Of a stretch of 64,000 nt of DNA, positions 9,469 to 19,761 are shown in pieces. The stretch's first letter is position 1; every line of letters begins with the position of its first letter. Source of the DNA: Bacteroidota bacterium. GTDB taxonomy: Bacteria; Bacteroidota; Ignavibacteria; UBA10030; UBA8401. Made by a program: the position numbers and the translations under genes. The DNA lies in contig DATJPT010000014.1 in assembly GCA_035506275.1 (NCBI GenBank), positions 149,736 through 213,735 on the forward strand, given 5' to 3'. Under the pieces are notes generated by a model. The model had not been told where the DNA came from. It made no database searches and saw nothing but the letters and a program-made list of their open reading frames with translations.

Positions 9469-10638
9469 ATGGGAAAACACATACGGACGCGGAGCATACA
9501 TTCGGGGGAAGACAGGGAGCGTTCGAATAGAGGCATTCCGCCGTCGATCGCATTGACATCGACGTATTTCTTTAAGAATGTCGAAGAATTGCAGCGCCAC
9601 AAGGATCAAACCGATCCGCGTGAAGAATACGGCCGATACCACAATCCAACCCGCGCGGTCGCAGAACGGAAGCTCGCCGACCTCGAAGGGGCGGCCGATG
9701 CCCTCGTCTGCTCGTCCGGCATGTACGCGATTGCAATAACTCTGCTCAGGATCCTCAAACCGGGCGACCATCTTCTCGTTCTCGACGAATTGTATCACAG
9801 GACGCAGGATCTTTGTTCGTCGCTCCTGACAAAATTCGGCGTTGAAGTTTCTGTTGTCAAGAACTGCAGCATCGATTCGCTCCGATCGTCCATCAGGCCC
9901 AATACGCGTCTGTTTCTTTTCGAAACTCCCACGAACCCTCACCTTTACGTCCAGGACCTTGAAGCAATTGCCGCCGTCTGCAAAGAGCATAAGGTGAAGA
10001 CAATGGTCGATGCGACATTTGCCTCGCCGATCAATGTGCGGCCGCTGAGCTTCGGCATCGACATTGTTATTCACAGCTGCACAAAATATCTTGCTGGGCA
10101 TAACGACATTCTTGCGGGGGTGATCCTTTCGCGAAAGTCGATCATCGAATCCGTTCGCGAGCTTCATTTTACCATCGGCGGTACCTTGGATGCGCATTCC
10201 GCGTACCTGTTGACGCGAGGATTGAAGACGCTTCCATTGCGCGTTGGTCATCAGAATACATCTGCCGAAGCGATCGCTAATTTTCTTTCTTCCCGCTCCG
10301 AAATAAAAAAAGTATTCTACCCTTCACTTCCGTCACAGCCCAATCAGCAAGTGGCGCTAAAACAAATGAGCGGTTTTGGAGGCGTTGTCTCTTTCGACCT
10401 CGGTTCCGCAGTCCGCGCCAAAACATTTGTCGATGCGCTCTCCATTCCCTACATCGCTCCAAGCTTCGGAGGGACAGAAAGCCTTGTCATTCCGTATGCA
10501 GTTGTTGTTCCCCCCACACCGCAAGAATTAGCATCGGGAAATGTTCCAATCGAACCGGGTTTGGTTCGGCTTTCCGTCGGATTAGAAGAACGGGATGACC
10601 TGATCGAGGATCTCGCCATTGCGTTGAAATCGCTTTAG
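9469..10638 (+). CDS. Cys/Met metabolism PLP-dependent lyase
   Basis: A 389-residue enzyme of the cystathionine gamma-synthase / methionine gamma-lyase family (fold type I). YGRYHNPTR near residue 60 and SSGMYAI near 90 are family PLP-phosphate and substrate elements, and the Schiff-base Lys lies in HSCTKYLAGHND near residue 208. Sequence does not decide between cystathionine synthase/lyase, O-acetylhomoserine sulfhydrylase and methionine gamma-lyase. It sits only 17 bases after the rho terminator. The following acyl-CoA genes would suit a lyase producing 2-oxobutyrate, but that is an inference. Confidence 0.85.
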   Translation: MGKHIRTRSIHSGEDRERSNRGIPPSIALTSTYFFKNVEELQRHKDQTDPREEYGRYHNPTRAVAERKLADLEGAADALVCSSGMYAIAITLLRILKPGDHLLVLDELYHRTQDLCSSLLTKFGVEVSVVKNCSIDSLRSSIRPNTRLFLFETPTNPHLYVQDLEAIAAVCKEHKVKTMVDATFASPINVRPLSFGIDIVIHSCTKYLAGHNDILAGVILSRKSIIESVRELHFTIGGTLDAHSAYLLTRGLKTLPLRVGHQNTSAEAIANFLSSRSEIKKVFYPSLPSQPNQQVALKQMSGFGGVVSFDLGSAVRAKTFVDALSIPYIAPSFGGTESLVIPYAVVVPPTPQELASGNVPIEPGLVRLSVGLEERDDLIEDLAIALKSL

Positions 10639-10685
10639 AAGTCCAGTTTTGCCTTTTCCATTGAAGAGTTGTATTTTACCGGAAA

Positions 10686-11873
10686 ATGAGCCTTATGAAC
10701 GATGTTGTTGTCGTCAGCGCATGCCGGACACCGATTGGGTCGTTCTGCGGAGCGTTAAGTTCGCTTACAGCGCCGAGACTCGGCGCCGTTGTGATCGAAG
10801 AATCACTGCGCCGTGGAGCGATCTCTAAAGACGCCGTCGATGAAGTCATCTTGGGAAATGTTCTGACGGCGGGGGAAGGGCAGGCTCCCGCGCGGCAGGC
10901 AGCGATCTATGCCGGACTTCCACCATCGGTTGAATGCTTGACCATCAACAAGGTGTGCGGTTCGGGAATGAAAGCCATTATGCTCGGCGCTCAGGCAATA
11001 CAGCTTGAAGATGCCGATGTCGTCGTTGCGGGCGGGATGGAGAGCATGTCGAACACTCCGTACCTGCTGGAAAAAGTTCGTACGGGATATAAAATGGGGA
11101 ACGCGGAGCTGGTCGATTCGATGATCAGGGATGGATTGTGGGATGCCTATAATAATTTCCATATGGGAAATGCGGCAGAGCTGTGCGCTAGAGAATGCGC
11201 CGTTCCGCGCGAAGCCCAGGATCAGTATGCTATTCTCAGCTACCGACGGGCGCAGGAATCCCAGCGGCAGGGGCGTTTTCTTGAAGAAATTATAAGGGTC
11301 GGTATTCCTCAAAAAAGCGGCGAAATGCTGTTCGTCGAAGAAGACGAAGATCCGAAAAAGACTAATTTCGATAGAATTCCTCAGCTGAAGCCGGCGTTTC
11401 AAAAAGACGGAACCGTGACAGCTGCGAATTCTTCAAAAATAAACGATGGAGCGGCTGCGGTTCTTCTCATGTCGGCGGAAAGAGCACGCGCCCTTGGGCT
11501 CAGGCCTCTTGCGAAGATCGTAGCGAGTTCATCTGCTGCGAAAAAGCCGGAATGGTTCACAACCGCTCCGGCCGATGTCATTCCCAAAGTGCTGAAAAAG
11601 GCCGGGCTGACCATGGACCAGGTCGATTTGTTTGAGATCAACGAAGCATTTGCGGTCGTACCGCTTGCTGTCAATAAACTTCTTGGAATTGATGTCGCGA
11701 AGGTCAATGTCAATGGAGGAGCGGTTGCCATGGGGCATCCGATCGGCGCGAGCGGTGCGCGCATCGTTGTTACGTTGATTCACGCTTTGAAGCAGAGAAA
11801 TTTGAAGCGGGGATTGGCGGCAATTTGTATCGGCGGCGGGGAAGCGAGCGGGATTGTTCTGGAGCTTTCCTAA
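10686..11873 (+). CDS. Acetyl-CoA C-acyltransferase (thiolase)
   Basis: A 395-residue thiolase. The nucleophilic Cys is C91 in [10 protein letters not shown]; the His is in [17 protein letters not shown] and the second Cys in [12 protein letters not shown] at the C-terminus. Length and motifs match the biosynthetic/acetoacetyl-CoA thiolase group. An in-frame ATG at 10695 is an alternative start. It begins an apparent operon with the 3-hydroxyacyl-CoA and acyl-CoA dehydrogenases. Confidence 0.93.
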   Translation: MSLMNDVVVVSACRTPIGSFCGALSSLTAPRLGAVVIEESLRRGAISKDAVDEVILGNVLTAGEGQAPARQAAIYAGLPPSVECLTINKVCGSGMKAIMLGAQAIQLEDADVVVAGGMESMSNTPYLLEKVRTGYKMGNAELVDSMIRDGLWDAYNNFHMGNAAELCARECAVPREAQDQYAILSYRRAQESQRQGRFLEEIIRVGIPQKSGEMLFVEEDEDPKKTNFDRIPQLKPAFQKDGTVTAANSSKINDGAAAVLLMSAERARALGLRPLAKIVASSSAAKKPEWFTTAPADVIPKVLKKAGLTMDQVDLFEINEAFAVVPLAVNKLLGIDVAKVNVNGGAVAMGHPIGASGARIVVTLIHALKQRNLKRGLAAICIGGGEASGIVLELS

Positions 11874-11896
11874 TTTCATCAAAAGAAAAAAAATAT

Positions 11897-12760
11897 ATGA
11901 ACATTAAATCTGTCGCGGTCATCGGCGCCGGGACGATGGGAAACGGCATCGCTCACGTGTTTGCTCAATACGGCTATAACGTCGTTTTCAATGATATCAG
12001 CAAGGAGCTGATCGAACGGGGATTGAAAACCATCGCGTTGAACCTGGACCGGCTCGTGAAAAAAGGAACGCTTACCGGCGATCAGAAAACAGCAGCCCTC
12101 GGCCGGATCGCAGTTTCGGAGTCGCTGCCGGAGGCGGTTCGCGCCTCCGATCTCGTCATTGAGGCTGCGACGGAAAACAAAAAGATCAAACTGGATATAT
12201 TTAAGACGATAGCCGGAGCGGCACCGCAGACGGCCATCCTCGCTTCGAACACCTCGTCGATCTCGATCACGGAAATCGCCGCTGCAACAAACTGTCCCGA
12301 CCGCGTCATCGGAATGCATTTTATGAACCCCGTACCTGTCATGAAGCTCGTCGAGATCATTCGAGGGCTCTCGACATCGGATCACACTTTCCAGGCGGCA
12401 AAAGATGCCGCCGTGTCGCTTGAAAAAACGCCGGTTGAGGTGAATGATTTCCCCGGCTTTATTTCAAACAGGGTTTTGCTGCCCATGCTGAACGAGGCCA
12501 TGTATTGCGTGATGGAAGGAGTGGCGGCGCCCGAGGCCGTCGATACGGTCATGAAACTTGGAATGAATCATCCGATGGGGCCGCTCGCGCTGGCAGATTT
12601 TATCGGCCTTGATGTGTGTTTATCGATCATGAATGTACTTCATGAAGGGCTTGGCGATTCCAAGTATCGTCCCTGTCCGCTGCTAAAAAAAATGGTCGCG
12701 GCAGGGCACCTCGGGAGAAAAACTGGGAAAGGATTTTATGACTATTCTTCGAATACCTGA
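11897..12760 (+). CDS. 3-hydroxybutyryl-CoA dehydrogenase
   Basis: A 287-residue enzyme that interconverts 3-hydroxyacyl-CoA and 3-oxoacyl-CoA with NAD. The Rossmann motif [11 protein letters not shown] starts at residue 10; ASNTSSIS and [16 protein letters not shown] are the family substrate segments, and the C-terminal domain has PGFISNR and [11 protein letters not shown]. The frame is open further upstream, but the conserved protein begins at the ATG at 11897, just after the thiolase stop. No enoyl-CoA hydratase gene accompanies it here. Confidence 0.93.
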   Translation: MNIKSVAVIGAGTMGNGIAHVFAQYGYNVVFNDISKELIERGLKTIALNLDRLVKKGTLTGDQKTAALGRIAVSESLPEAVRASDLVIEAATENKKIKLDIFKTIAGAAPQTAILASNTSSISITEIAAATNCPDRVIGMHFMNPVPVMKLVEIIRGLSTSDHTFQAAKDAAVSLEKTPVEVNDFPGFISNRVLLPMLNEAMYCVMEGVAAPEAVDTVMKLGMNHPMGPLALADFIGLDVCLSIMNVLHEGLGDSKYRPCPLLKKMVAAGHLGRKTGKGFYDYSSNT

Positions 12761-12812
12761 CACCCGGTCTTAACAACGTATCCATTCCGATCACCTCAAT
12801 CAAATCGAACCG

Positions 12813-13952
12813 ATGGACTTCAACCTGACTGAAACACAAAAGATGATCCGCGATACGGCACGTCAATTCGCTCAGGATGAATTGGCGGCAAGCGCGGAAT
12901 TACGCGACGAGAAGGAGGAGTTTCCATATGATGCCGTGAAGAAACTCGGTGAGTTGGGGTTTATGGGAATGATGGTCCCGGAACAATACGCCGGGGCAGG
13001 GCTCGACACGGTGAGTTACTCGCTTGCCGTCGAAGAAATTTCCCGGGTCGATGCTTCATGCGGCGTGATTATGTCGGTAAATAATTCCCTCGTGTGCTAC
13101 GGTATCAACGAATTCGGGACTGAAGAACAAAAGCAGAACTATCTGAAACCGCTGGCTTCAGGGAAAAAGCTGGGTGCATTTGCCCTCTCGGAACCGGAAG
13201 CCGGCAGTGATGCGACAAATCAGCATACGCAGGCAGTGCGCGACGGCGATTATTATATCCTGAACGGAATCAAGAATTGGATCACAAACGGCTATAACGC
13301 CGACTTCGTTTTGGTCATGGCTGCAACCGATTCCGCAAAAGGGAGTAAGGGGATCAGCACGTTCATTGTCGAGAAAGGGATGCCCGGATTTTCCGTCGGC
13401 AAGAAAGAGCGAAAGCTGGGCATACGAAGCTCCGATACGGTGTCGATTGCTTTTCAAGATGTTCGCGTCCCCGCCGCCAACAGAATAGGCGATGAGGGAT
13501 TCGGGTTCAAATTTGCGATGAAGACGTTGGACGGCGGACGCATCGGCATCGCTTCGCAAGCAGTGGGTATCGCACAGGCAAGCCTGGATGCCGCGGTAAA
13601 ATATTCGAAAGAGCGTAAAGCGTTCGATCAGCCCCTCTCGAATTTACAGGCTATCCAGTTCAAGATTGCAGACATGGCGACTGAGGTCGATGCCGCTCGT
13701 TTGTTGACGCTGCGTGCAGCGGCCGTCAAAGATTCCGGAGAGAGGTTCACGCAGCCAGCGGCCATGGCGAAGCTTTTTGCCTCGAAAGTTGCTGTTCAAT
13801 GCGCGCTCGAAGCAATTCAAATTCACGGCGGTTATGGTTACATCCGCGAATATCGCGTCGAGCGCTATTTGCGCGATGCGAAAATCACGGAAATTTATGA
13901 AGGGACCTCGGAAATCCAGCGCATTGTCATTGCCCGATCCCTGTTGCAGTAA
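12813..13952 (+). CDS. Acyl-CoA dehydrogenase, short-chain/butyryl-CoA type
   Basis: A 379-residue FAD flavoprotein. It has the family signatures GAFALSEPEAGSD (near residue 125), the helix LGIRSSDT, and the C-terminal QIHGGYGYIREYRVER and EIYEGTSEIQ, where the Glu of YEGTS is the catalytic base of short-chain enzymes. It takes the alpha-beta hydrogens from acyl-CoA, probably passing electrons to ETF, which is not in the window. Its neighbours form a partial beta-oxidation/butanoate set. Confidence 0.94.
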   Translation: MDFNLTETQKMIRDTARQFAQDELAASAELRDEKEEFPYDAVKKLGELGFMGMMVPEQYAGAGLDTVSYSLAVEEISRVDASCGVIMSVNNSLVCYGINEFGTEEQKQNYLKPLASGKKLGAFALSEPEAGSDATNQHTQAVRDGDYYILNGIKNWITNGYNADFVLVMAATDSAKGSKGISTFIVEKGMPGFSVGKKERKLGIRSSDTVSIAFQDVRVPAANRIGDEGFGFKFAMKTLDGGRIGIASQAVGIAQASLDAAVKYSKERKAFDQPLSNLQAIQFKIADMATEVDAARLLTLRAAAVKDSGERFTQPAAMAKLFASKVAVQCALEAIQIHGGYGYIREYRVERYLRDAKITEIYEGTSEIQRIVIARSLLQ

Positions 13953-14064
13953 AGACGTACGATAAAGCTGTTTCCGCACTTTCGGTTGTAGGGCTTGTCG
14001 CCATGCAGGCGGCGGGCTGATGCCAAAATTTCATCCAAGAATAATAAATCCGGAGGAGGATGCC

Positions 14065-15573
14065 ATGCCATCCAGAGCGGATATCGTTGCTTCATCGCTG
14101 CAAGAGGCCTTTTTGTCAAAGACAAAAAGGTTGAACAATTACGTCGGCGGAGGCTGGGTTGAACCGAATGGCGCAGAATATCTTCCCGTGATGAATCCCT
14201 CCATCGGTGAGCAGATCGCCGAGGTGCCGATTTCCACGGCAAGGGATGTTGATGCCGCGGCGGCGGCTGCGAGTAATGCATTTCAAACATGGTCCTCAGT
14301 GCCGATCAAGGAGCGTGCGGAGGTATTCTATCGTTACAAAAATCTATTGGAGAAAAATGCAGGGGATCTAGCGGCGTTGGTGCACGAGGAAAACGGCAAG
14401 ACGATGAGTGAGGCAAATGCGGAAATTGATAAGTCCATCGAAGTGACCGAATTTGCCTGTTCAATGCCGCAGCTTGTGCCGGGGGAGATATTGGAGGTAA
14501 GCAAAGGCGTAGAATGCCGGATCGACCGGTATCCGCTTGGTGTTGTCGCGAGTATTACGCCTTTTAACTTTCCATCCATGGTTCCGAACTGGACGATTCC
14601 TAACGTGTTGGTATTGGGAAATACCATGATCCTCAAGCCGTCAGAGCAAGTACCCTTGAGCGCATGTAAGATCGCCGAGATGCTGAAAGAGGCCGGGCTT
14701 CCGGATGGCGTGTTTAATATCGTTCACGGGACGCAGGGGGTCGTCGAGGCAATTTGCGACCATTCGGGCATTCAAGCGGTTTCGTTTGTCGGTTCAACCA
14801 GAGTTGCGAAGATCGTTTATACGCGAGCGACCTCTCATTTAAAACGGGCGCTCTGCTTGGGAGGGGCAAAGAATCATCTTGTCGTTCTCCCCGATGCGAA
14901 CGAGGAGATGACCGCCTCGAATGTCGCGGCATCGATGAGCGGATGCGCCGGCCAGCGCTGCATGGCTGCATCGGCAATGATCGCCGTCGGCAATGTTGAC
15001 AGGATCATCCAAGCATTATGCGCCGAAGCGCGAAAGATCGTTCCGGGGAAAAATCTCGGCGCCGTCATTTCCCAGAAGGCCAAAGTGAGGATCGAAGGCT
15101 ACATCAGCGACGCTGAAAAACAAGGAGCCAGGATACTTGTGGACGGACGGAACGCCGTTGTGCCAGGAAAAGAAAAGGGCTTTTATGTCGGACCGACGAT
15201 CATCGACTTTGTCCGGCCAGAGATGCGCATCGCACAGGAAGAAGTATTTGGTCCGGTCCTTGCCGTCATTCGGGCCAAAACAGTTGACGATGCAATTGCC
15301 ATTGAGAATAATTCTCCGTATGGAAACGCCGCATCGGTGTTTACGCAAAGCGGCGGAACGGCGAAATATTTTGCCGAACGGGCAAGCGCCGGAATGGTCG
15401 GCGTCAATATCGGGGTGCCGGTTCCGAGAGAACCGTTTTCTTTCGGCGGATGGAACGAATCCAAATTCGGCTCGGGAGATATAACAGGAAAAAGCTCGAT
15501 CGAATTCTTTTCAAAATTGAAAAAGACAACGGTAAAATGGAATCCAGAGTCGAAAGTCAACTGGATGAGTTGA
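14065..15573 (+). CDS. mmsA: CoA-acylating (methyl)malonate-semialdehyde dehydrogenase
   Basis: A 502-residue aldehyde dehydrogenase. The start is set at the ATG at 14065, which has CGGAGGAGG 5-13 bases upstream; an in-frame ATG at 14020 lacks one. TPFNFPSMVPNW and the active-site GQRCMA are diagnostic of the CoA-acylating MMSDH group, rather than ordinary aldehyde dehydrogenases. It turns malonate semialdehyde or methylmalonate semialdehyde into acetyl-CoA or propionyl-CoA with release of CO2. These semialdehydes are what the pyrimidine-degradation island at 16328-25948 would yield after transamination. Confidence 0.93.
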   Translation: MPSRADIVASSLQEAFLSKTKRLNNYVGGGWVEPNGAEYLPVMNPSIGEQIAEVPISTARDVDAAAAAASNAFQTWSSVPIKERAEVFYRYKNLLEKNAGDLAALVHEENGKTMSEANAEIDKSIEVTEFACSMPQLVPGEILEVSKGVECRIDRYPLGVVASITPFNFPSMVPNWTIPNVLVLGNTMILKPSEQVPLSACKIAEMLKEAGLPDGVFNIVHGTQGVVEAICDHSGIQAVSFVGSTRVAKIVYTRATSHLKRALCLGGAKNHLVVLPDANEEMTASNVAASMSGCAGQRCMAASAMIAVGNVDRIIQALCAEARKIVPGKNLGAVISQKAKVRIEGYISDAEKQGARILVDGRNAVVPGKEKGFYVGPTIIDFVRPEMRIAQEEVFGPVLAVIRAKTVDDAIAIENNSPYGNAASVFTQSGGTAKYFAERASAGMVGVNIGVPVPREPFSFGGWNESKFGSGDITGKSSIEFFSKLKKTTVKWNPESKVNWMS

Positions 15574-15618
15574 AATGATGGTCAGTTCAAAAATTCTTCA
15601 CGGAGCGGTAAATAGCCA

Positions 15619-16302
15619 ATGACCGCTTGCTGTCATAATTCGGCCGCGTGCGTGGCGACAGATAAGTTCTTCTCAAAGTGGTCGAAGAAATATGCGAAAC
15701 GTTTTCGCAAAACCGGCCTTGAGAGAACGCAGGAATATTTGTTGGAAGGCATCCGGAAGGAGCCGGTCGTTTCAAAAAGACTCCTCGATATCGGCTGCGG
15801 TGTCGGTTCACTTCATCTAACCCTGTTGCGTGAGGGGGCCGCCGCAGTTGTCGGCGTTGACATGTCTAACGGCATGCTGGAGCAGGCAAAAAAACTGGCA
15901 GGGGAAAATCATCTGGAAGGGAGGGCCGAATATATCCTCGGCGATTTTGTTGCCGAATCAAAAGCGATTCAGGAAGCTGATATAACCATGCTGGACAAGG
16001 TCGTTTGCTGCTACGAAGATTACCGAACGCTTATAAATGCGTCCACGAGCAAGACGAAAGCAATTTATGCCCTCAGCCATCCTAAGGACAGCCTCATCAT
16101 GAGATGCATTTTTACGCTGCAGATCCTTGTCTTAAAATTGTTCCGGAGTTCTTTTCATCCCTTTTGGCACAACTGGAATGATGTGCAAAAGGCTATTATC
16201 GATCAAGGGTTTCATTTGCTGTATTCAAACTCAACGATCGCATGGCAAGTGCTCGTCTATAAAAGAACCGATTCTTCTCCTCTCATTGTTTCCAAGTTGT
16301 AG
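15619..16302 (+). CDS. Class I SAM-dependent methyltransferase
   Basis: A 227-residue protein with motif I LLDIGCGVGSL near residue 55 and the acidic end of strand 2 in VVGVDMSNGM. The N-terminus is Cys-rich (CCHNSAACVATDKFFSKW) and the next part FRKTGLERTQEYLLEGI resembles a family of methyltransferases annotated near Mg-protoporphyrin O-methyltransferases. The substrate is unknown. It is separated from mmsA by 45 bases and converges on the NCS1 transporter gene. Confidence 0.75.
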   Translation: MTACCHNSAACVATDKFFSKWSKKYAKRFRKTGLERTQEYLLEGIRKEPVVSKRLLDIGCGVGSLHLTLLREGAAAVVGVDMSNGMLEQAKKLAGENHLEGRAEYILGDFVAESKAIQEADITMLDKVVCCYEDYRTLINASTSKTKAIYALSHPKDSLIMRCIFTLQILVLKLFRSSFHPFWHNWNDVQKAIIDQGFHLLYSNSTIAWQVLVYKRTDSSPLIVSKL

Positions 16303-16327
16303 TCACTCCCCATCGAATTCCGCGATA

Positions 16328-17818
16328 CTATTTCTTCCTGAGAACAAGCACTGCGTACACCGCGAATGCAACAATAAATCCAATGAACCATGCGTAACTG
16401 TACATATTCATCAGTAATGATCCGGCTGATGCCGGGTCGATGATCTTCACTGTGCCGAGAAAGCCAGGTACGCTTGGGGCTATACCTAGCACGAGTGCCG
16501 CAATTGCTGCACGGTTAAATCCATTTGAATAACTATATTCTCCCTCCGCCTTATAGAGATCGATAGGATGCAGAACGGTGTGCCGGATGACAAAGTAATC
16601 GCATATTAATATCCCCCCGATCGGTCCGAGAAGGGCAGAATATCCGACTAACCAGGTGAAAATATAGCCGTTCGGGTCTGCAACAAGTTTCCATGGTTGA
16701 ATGATGATTCCTATGATCCCGGTGATCAACCCGCCGATTCGGAAGGTGATTTTTGAAGGCCAGAGGTTTGCAAAATCGTTCGCCGGGCTGACCACATTCG
16801 CCGCAAGATTTGTCGCCAAAGTCGCCAGACATAAAGCGAACAATGAAACGAGGAGCACGAGGGGATTCGTAAAACGAGAAATCAGGACAACCGGGTCCCA
16901 GATCGGAAACCCGCCATAGATCACGATCGTCGCCGATGTGACAGCGACGCCGATGAACGAGTACAATGCCATCGTTGCGGGCAGGCCGATCGCCTGTCCG
17001 AGCATCTGATCGCGCTGCGTCCGCGAATAACGTGTAAAATCCGGAATGTTCAACGACAGCGTTGCCCAGAAACCGATCATGCCGGTCAAAGAAGGGAAAA
17101 ATACGGACCAGAATCGTCCTTCCTTCAATCCACCATGCACGAACTGCGATGGCTGCGAAAGCATCGGTCCGAAACCTCCTGCCTGATAGTACGCCCATGC
17201 GAGCAAAACCAGGCCTAAGATGATGAGCAGCGGAGCCTTGATGTTGAGAAGGAACCGAATCGAATCGATCCCTTTGTAGATCACGAGCATGTTGATTCCC
17301 CAGAAGAATAAAAAGCAGATCAGCTGGGGAGTGTTGATTCCGGCGAACCATGGGGGGAGCGCATCCCACGACGGAACATAGATCGTAACCATTTTATAGA
17401 TCGCCCAGCCGCCGATCCAGCTTTGAATGCCGAACCATCCGCACGCGACAAATGCGCGGAGCAATGCCGGAATGTTGGCGCCGCGTGTGCCAAACGACGC
17501 GCGGCAATAGACGGGGAAGGGGATGCCGTACTTCGTGCCGGCATGGGCGTTGAGAATCATCGGGATCAACACGATCACGTTGCCGAGAAAAACCGTGAGG
17601 ACCGCTTCGTACCAATTCATTCCCTCTGAAATGAGGGACGAGGCAAGCATGTAGGTCGGAATGCACGCCGACATAGAAATCCACAACGCCGCAATATCAT
17701 AGGTCCCCCACTTGCGGTCTGAGATTTTTGTCGGCGCAATATCGTCGTTGATCAGCGAACTGTCCGCTGCGGGCGAGATGTCGACTTCGACAATTTGAGA
17801 ATGTAATGGGTCGCGCAT
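16328..17818 (-). CDS. NCS1-family nucleobase/hydantoin:cation symporter
   Basis: A 496-residue integral membrane protein with about twelve hydrophobic segments. The N-terminal cytoplasmic part is acidic; the segment WGTYDIAALWISMSACIPTYMLASSLI is typical of the start of NCS1 permeases for uracil, allantoin, hydantoins or cytosine. It closes the minus-strand pyrimidine island, where uracil, thymine or dihydropyrimidines are the likely cargo (inference from context). Upstream lies a DUF1761 gene 28 bases away in the same direction. Confidence 0.88.
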   Translation of the reverse strand: MRDPLHSQIVEVDISPAADSSLINDDIAPTKISDRKWGTYDIAALWISMSACIPTYMLASSLISEGMNWYEAVLTVFLGNVIVLIPMILNAHAGTKYGIPFPVYCRASFGTRGANIPALLRAFVACGWFGIQSWIGGWAIYKMVTIYVPSWDALPPWFAGINTPQLICFLFFWGINMLVIYKGIDSIRFLLNIKAPLLIILGLVLLAWAYYQAGGFGPMLSQPSQFVHGGLKEGRFWSVFFPSLTGMIGFWATLSLNIPDFTRYSRTQRDQMLGQAIGLPATMALYSFIGVAVTSATIVIYGGFPIWDPVVLISRFTNPLVLLVSLFALCLATLATNLAANVVSPANDFANLWPSKITFRIGGLITGIIGIIIQPWKLVADPNGYIFTWLVGYSALLGPIGGILICDYFVIRHTVLHPIDLYKAEGEYSYSNGFNRAAIAALVLGIAPSVPGFLGTVKIIDPASAGSLLMNMYSYAWFIGFIVAFAVYAVLVLRKK

Positions 17819-17845
17819 CGTGTTTTGTTCACCAAGGAGGCCGTA

Positions 17846-18286
17846 TTACATTGCTTCTTCTTTTTCCCAGAGCCCTCTATGCCACACCGTTAACATGATT
17901 CCTCCGAGCACAAAATTGACAAGCTGATAACTGCTGTCGACCGCCCAGAGTGCCCACGGCTGCATTTGATAGCGATTGGTGATCCCCATGATCGTTGCGA
18001 CGAATCCGAACCAATTCCAAAATCCAACCATTGCCCCCTCGACGACGGTCCTCGCTTTTGCATAAGCAAGGGCATGAATGAGCACCCAGCAGAGGACAAG
18101 ATAAGCAAGAAAGGTCAGGCCGTACGATTTCCACGGGCTCATCTTCGCCGCCATCTCCATCGTAATGCCGGTCAGTTGCATCCACTTCGTTCCAAAAAGG
18201 ATAGGCGAATACCAGACCGCCCCTAAGATAAACTGGATGAAGGCTACAACCAAAACTGCAACGAAGTTAATTTTAGGCCTTTCCAT
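17846..18286 (-). CDS. DUF1761 membrane protein
   Basis: A 146-residue protein with four predicted membrane helices. The motif LGAVWYSPILFGTKWM near residue 22 is the hallmark of DUF1761, and GFWNWFGFVATI and YQLVNFVLGGIMLTVW follow. The function of the family is unknown. It lies between the NCS1 transporter and dihydropyrimidinase genes in the same direction, so it may help transport or envelope handling of the same compounds; that is speculation from context. Confidence 0.75.
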   Translation of the reverse strand: MERPKINFVAVLVVAFIQFILGAVWYSPILFGTKWMQLTGITMEMAAKMSPWKSYGLTFLAYLVLCWVLIHALAYAKARTVVEGAMVGFWNWFGFVATIMGITNRYQMQPWALWAVDSSYQLVNFVLGGIMLTVWHRGLWEKEEAM

Positions 18287-18347
18287 TCATGACCTCCGAC
18301 ATAGGTTTGTTGATCACTCTATGAGTAGGCGGAAACAACCGTCGCGA

Positions 18348-19733
18348 TTATCTCCATGCCCCAGCGTAGGTATCCCGTTTGATGAATGTTCCGCGTCCAA
18401 CGTTGCCGAGCCATTTTCCCTTATCGACGATTATTTCTCCCCGCGAGAGCACAGTCTCGGCATCCCCCTTGACCTTGAATCCTTCAAACATCGAATAGTC
18501 GACGCGCATATGATGAGACGCTGCTGAGATAGTGATTTCTTTGTTTGGATCCCAGATAACGATGTCGGCATCGCTCCCGACTGCGATCGTTCCCTTCCGC
18601 GGATAGAGGCCAAACATTTTTGCCGGCGTCGCCGCAACCAGCTCGACCCAGCGATTCAGAGAGATCCGTTTTTGATTGACGCCGTGATGATGAAGGAGCT
18701 GCAACCTGTTTTCCACGCCGGGGCCGCCGTTCGGAATCTTGGCAAAGCTGTCGCGCCCTAACTCCTTTTGCTCTTTGAAACAGAAGGGACAATGATCTGT
18801 AGAAACAACCTGAAGAGTATTTTTCTTCAATCCTTCCCACAGTTTGTCCTGATGCCATTTTTCTCGAAGCGGGGGAGTGAAAACGAATTTTGCTCCTTCA
18901 AAATTCGGACGGTCGAGGTCCTCTACGGAGAGGAGGAGATATTGCGGACAGGTTTCTGCGAACACAGGGACCCCTTTGTCGCGTGCTTCCGAGACTTTTT
19001 CCAGCGCATCGGCGGAAGAAAGATGAACAATGTAGACGGGAGATCCGGCCATCTGAGCAAGCGCGATCGCTCTGTTGACGGCCTCGCTTTCGGCCGTCGT
19101 CGGCCTGGTCAGGGCGTGATAGATGGGAGCAGTTTTGCCCTCGGCAAGGGCTTTTTGAATGAAGAGATCTATGACGCCTCCGTTCTCTGCGTGCATACAG
19201 ACGAGTGCCCCGTTATTGCCGGTCTGCCGCATCGCTCGGAAAATTGTGGCATCGTCGACCATCAGAACGTTCGGATACGCCATAAAAAGCTTGAAGCTTG
19301 TGACTCCTTCGCGGACCATCTCGTTCATGTCCTCAAGGTGGGCCTCCGGCAGATCTGTAATGATCATGTGAAGGCTGAAGTCGATCGTGGCTTTTTCCCC
19401 CTTTTTCCACCAAACGTCGAGCGCGTCCCGCATCTTCGTCCCTTTGGATTGGATGGCAAAATCGATGATGCAGGTTGTTCCGCCGAATGCTGCGGCACGC
19501 GTGCCCGTTTCAAAATCATCGCTCGAGGTTGTTCCTCCAAACGGCATATCCATGTGCGTATGAACATCGACCCCTCCCGGAATTACATACCTGTCCTTTG
19601 CATCGATGACGGCATCGGCGCGCATCGGAAGATTTGTGCCGATCGCCGTGATCTTGTCCTTTTCGACGTAGACATCGGCTGTGTAATCCTGCTCGGCTGT
19701 AACGATGCGTCCGTTCTTGATTAATGTTGACAT
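18348..19733 (-). CDS. hydA: Dihydropyrimidinase (D-hydantoinase)
   Basis: A 461-residue cyclic amidohydrolase that opens dihydrouracil/dihydrothymine to N-carbamoyl-beta-amino acids. All metal ligands are present: H58 and H60 (DVHTH), the carboxylated K148 (SFKLFMAYPN), H181 (MHAENG), H237 (VHLSS) and D313 (STDHCPF). Length and the QxPQYLLL-like region (TCPQYLLLSVEDL) fit dihydropyrimidinase rather than allantoinase or dihydroorotase. The neighbours PreTA and beta-ureidopropionase support the pyrimidine role. Confidence 0.94.
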   Translation of the reverse strand: MSTLIKNGRIVTAEQDYTADVYVEKDKITAIGTNLPMRADAVIDAKDRYVIPGGVDVHTHMDMPFGGTTSSDDFETGTRAAAFGGTTCIIDFAIQSKGTKMRDALDVWWKKGEKATIDFSLHMIITDLPEAHLEDMNEMVREGVTSFKLFMAYPNVLMVDDATIFRAMRQTGNNGALVCMHAENGGVIDLFIQKALAEGKTAPIYHALTRPTTAESEAVNRAIALAQMAGSPVYIVHLSSADALEKVSEARDKGVPVFAETCPQYLLLSVEDLDRPNFEGAKFVFTPPLREKWHQDKLWEGLKKNTLQVVSTDHCPFCFKEQKELGRDSFAKIPNGGPGVENRLQLLHHHGVNQKRISLNRWVELVAATPAKMFGLYPRKGTIAVGSDADIVIWDPNKEITISAASHHMRVDYSMFEGFKVKGDAETVLSRGEIIVDKGKWLGNVGRGTFIKRDTYAGAWR

Positions 19734-19761
19734 GAACGACTCCTGCTCTGTTTAGTGAAGT

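Noticed and set aside
9457-10251. A 264-codon minus-strand frame
   Set aside because: Lies opposite the PLP lyase gene, crosses its start and resembles no known protein.
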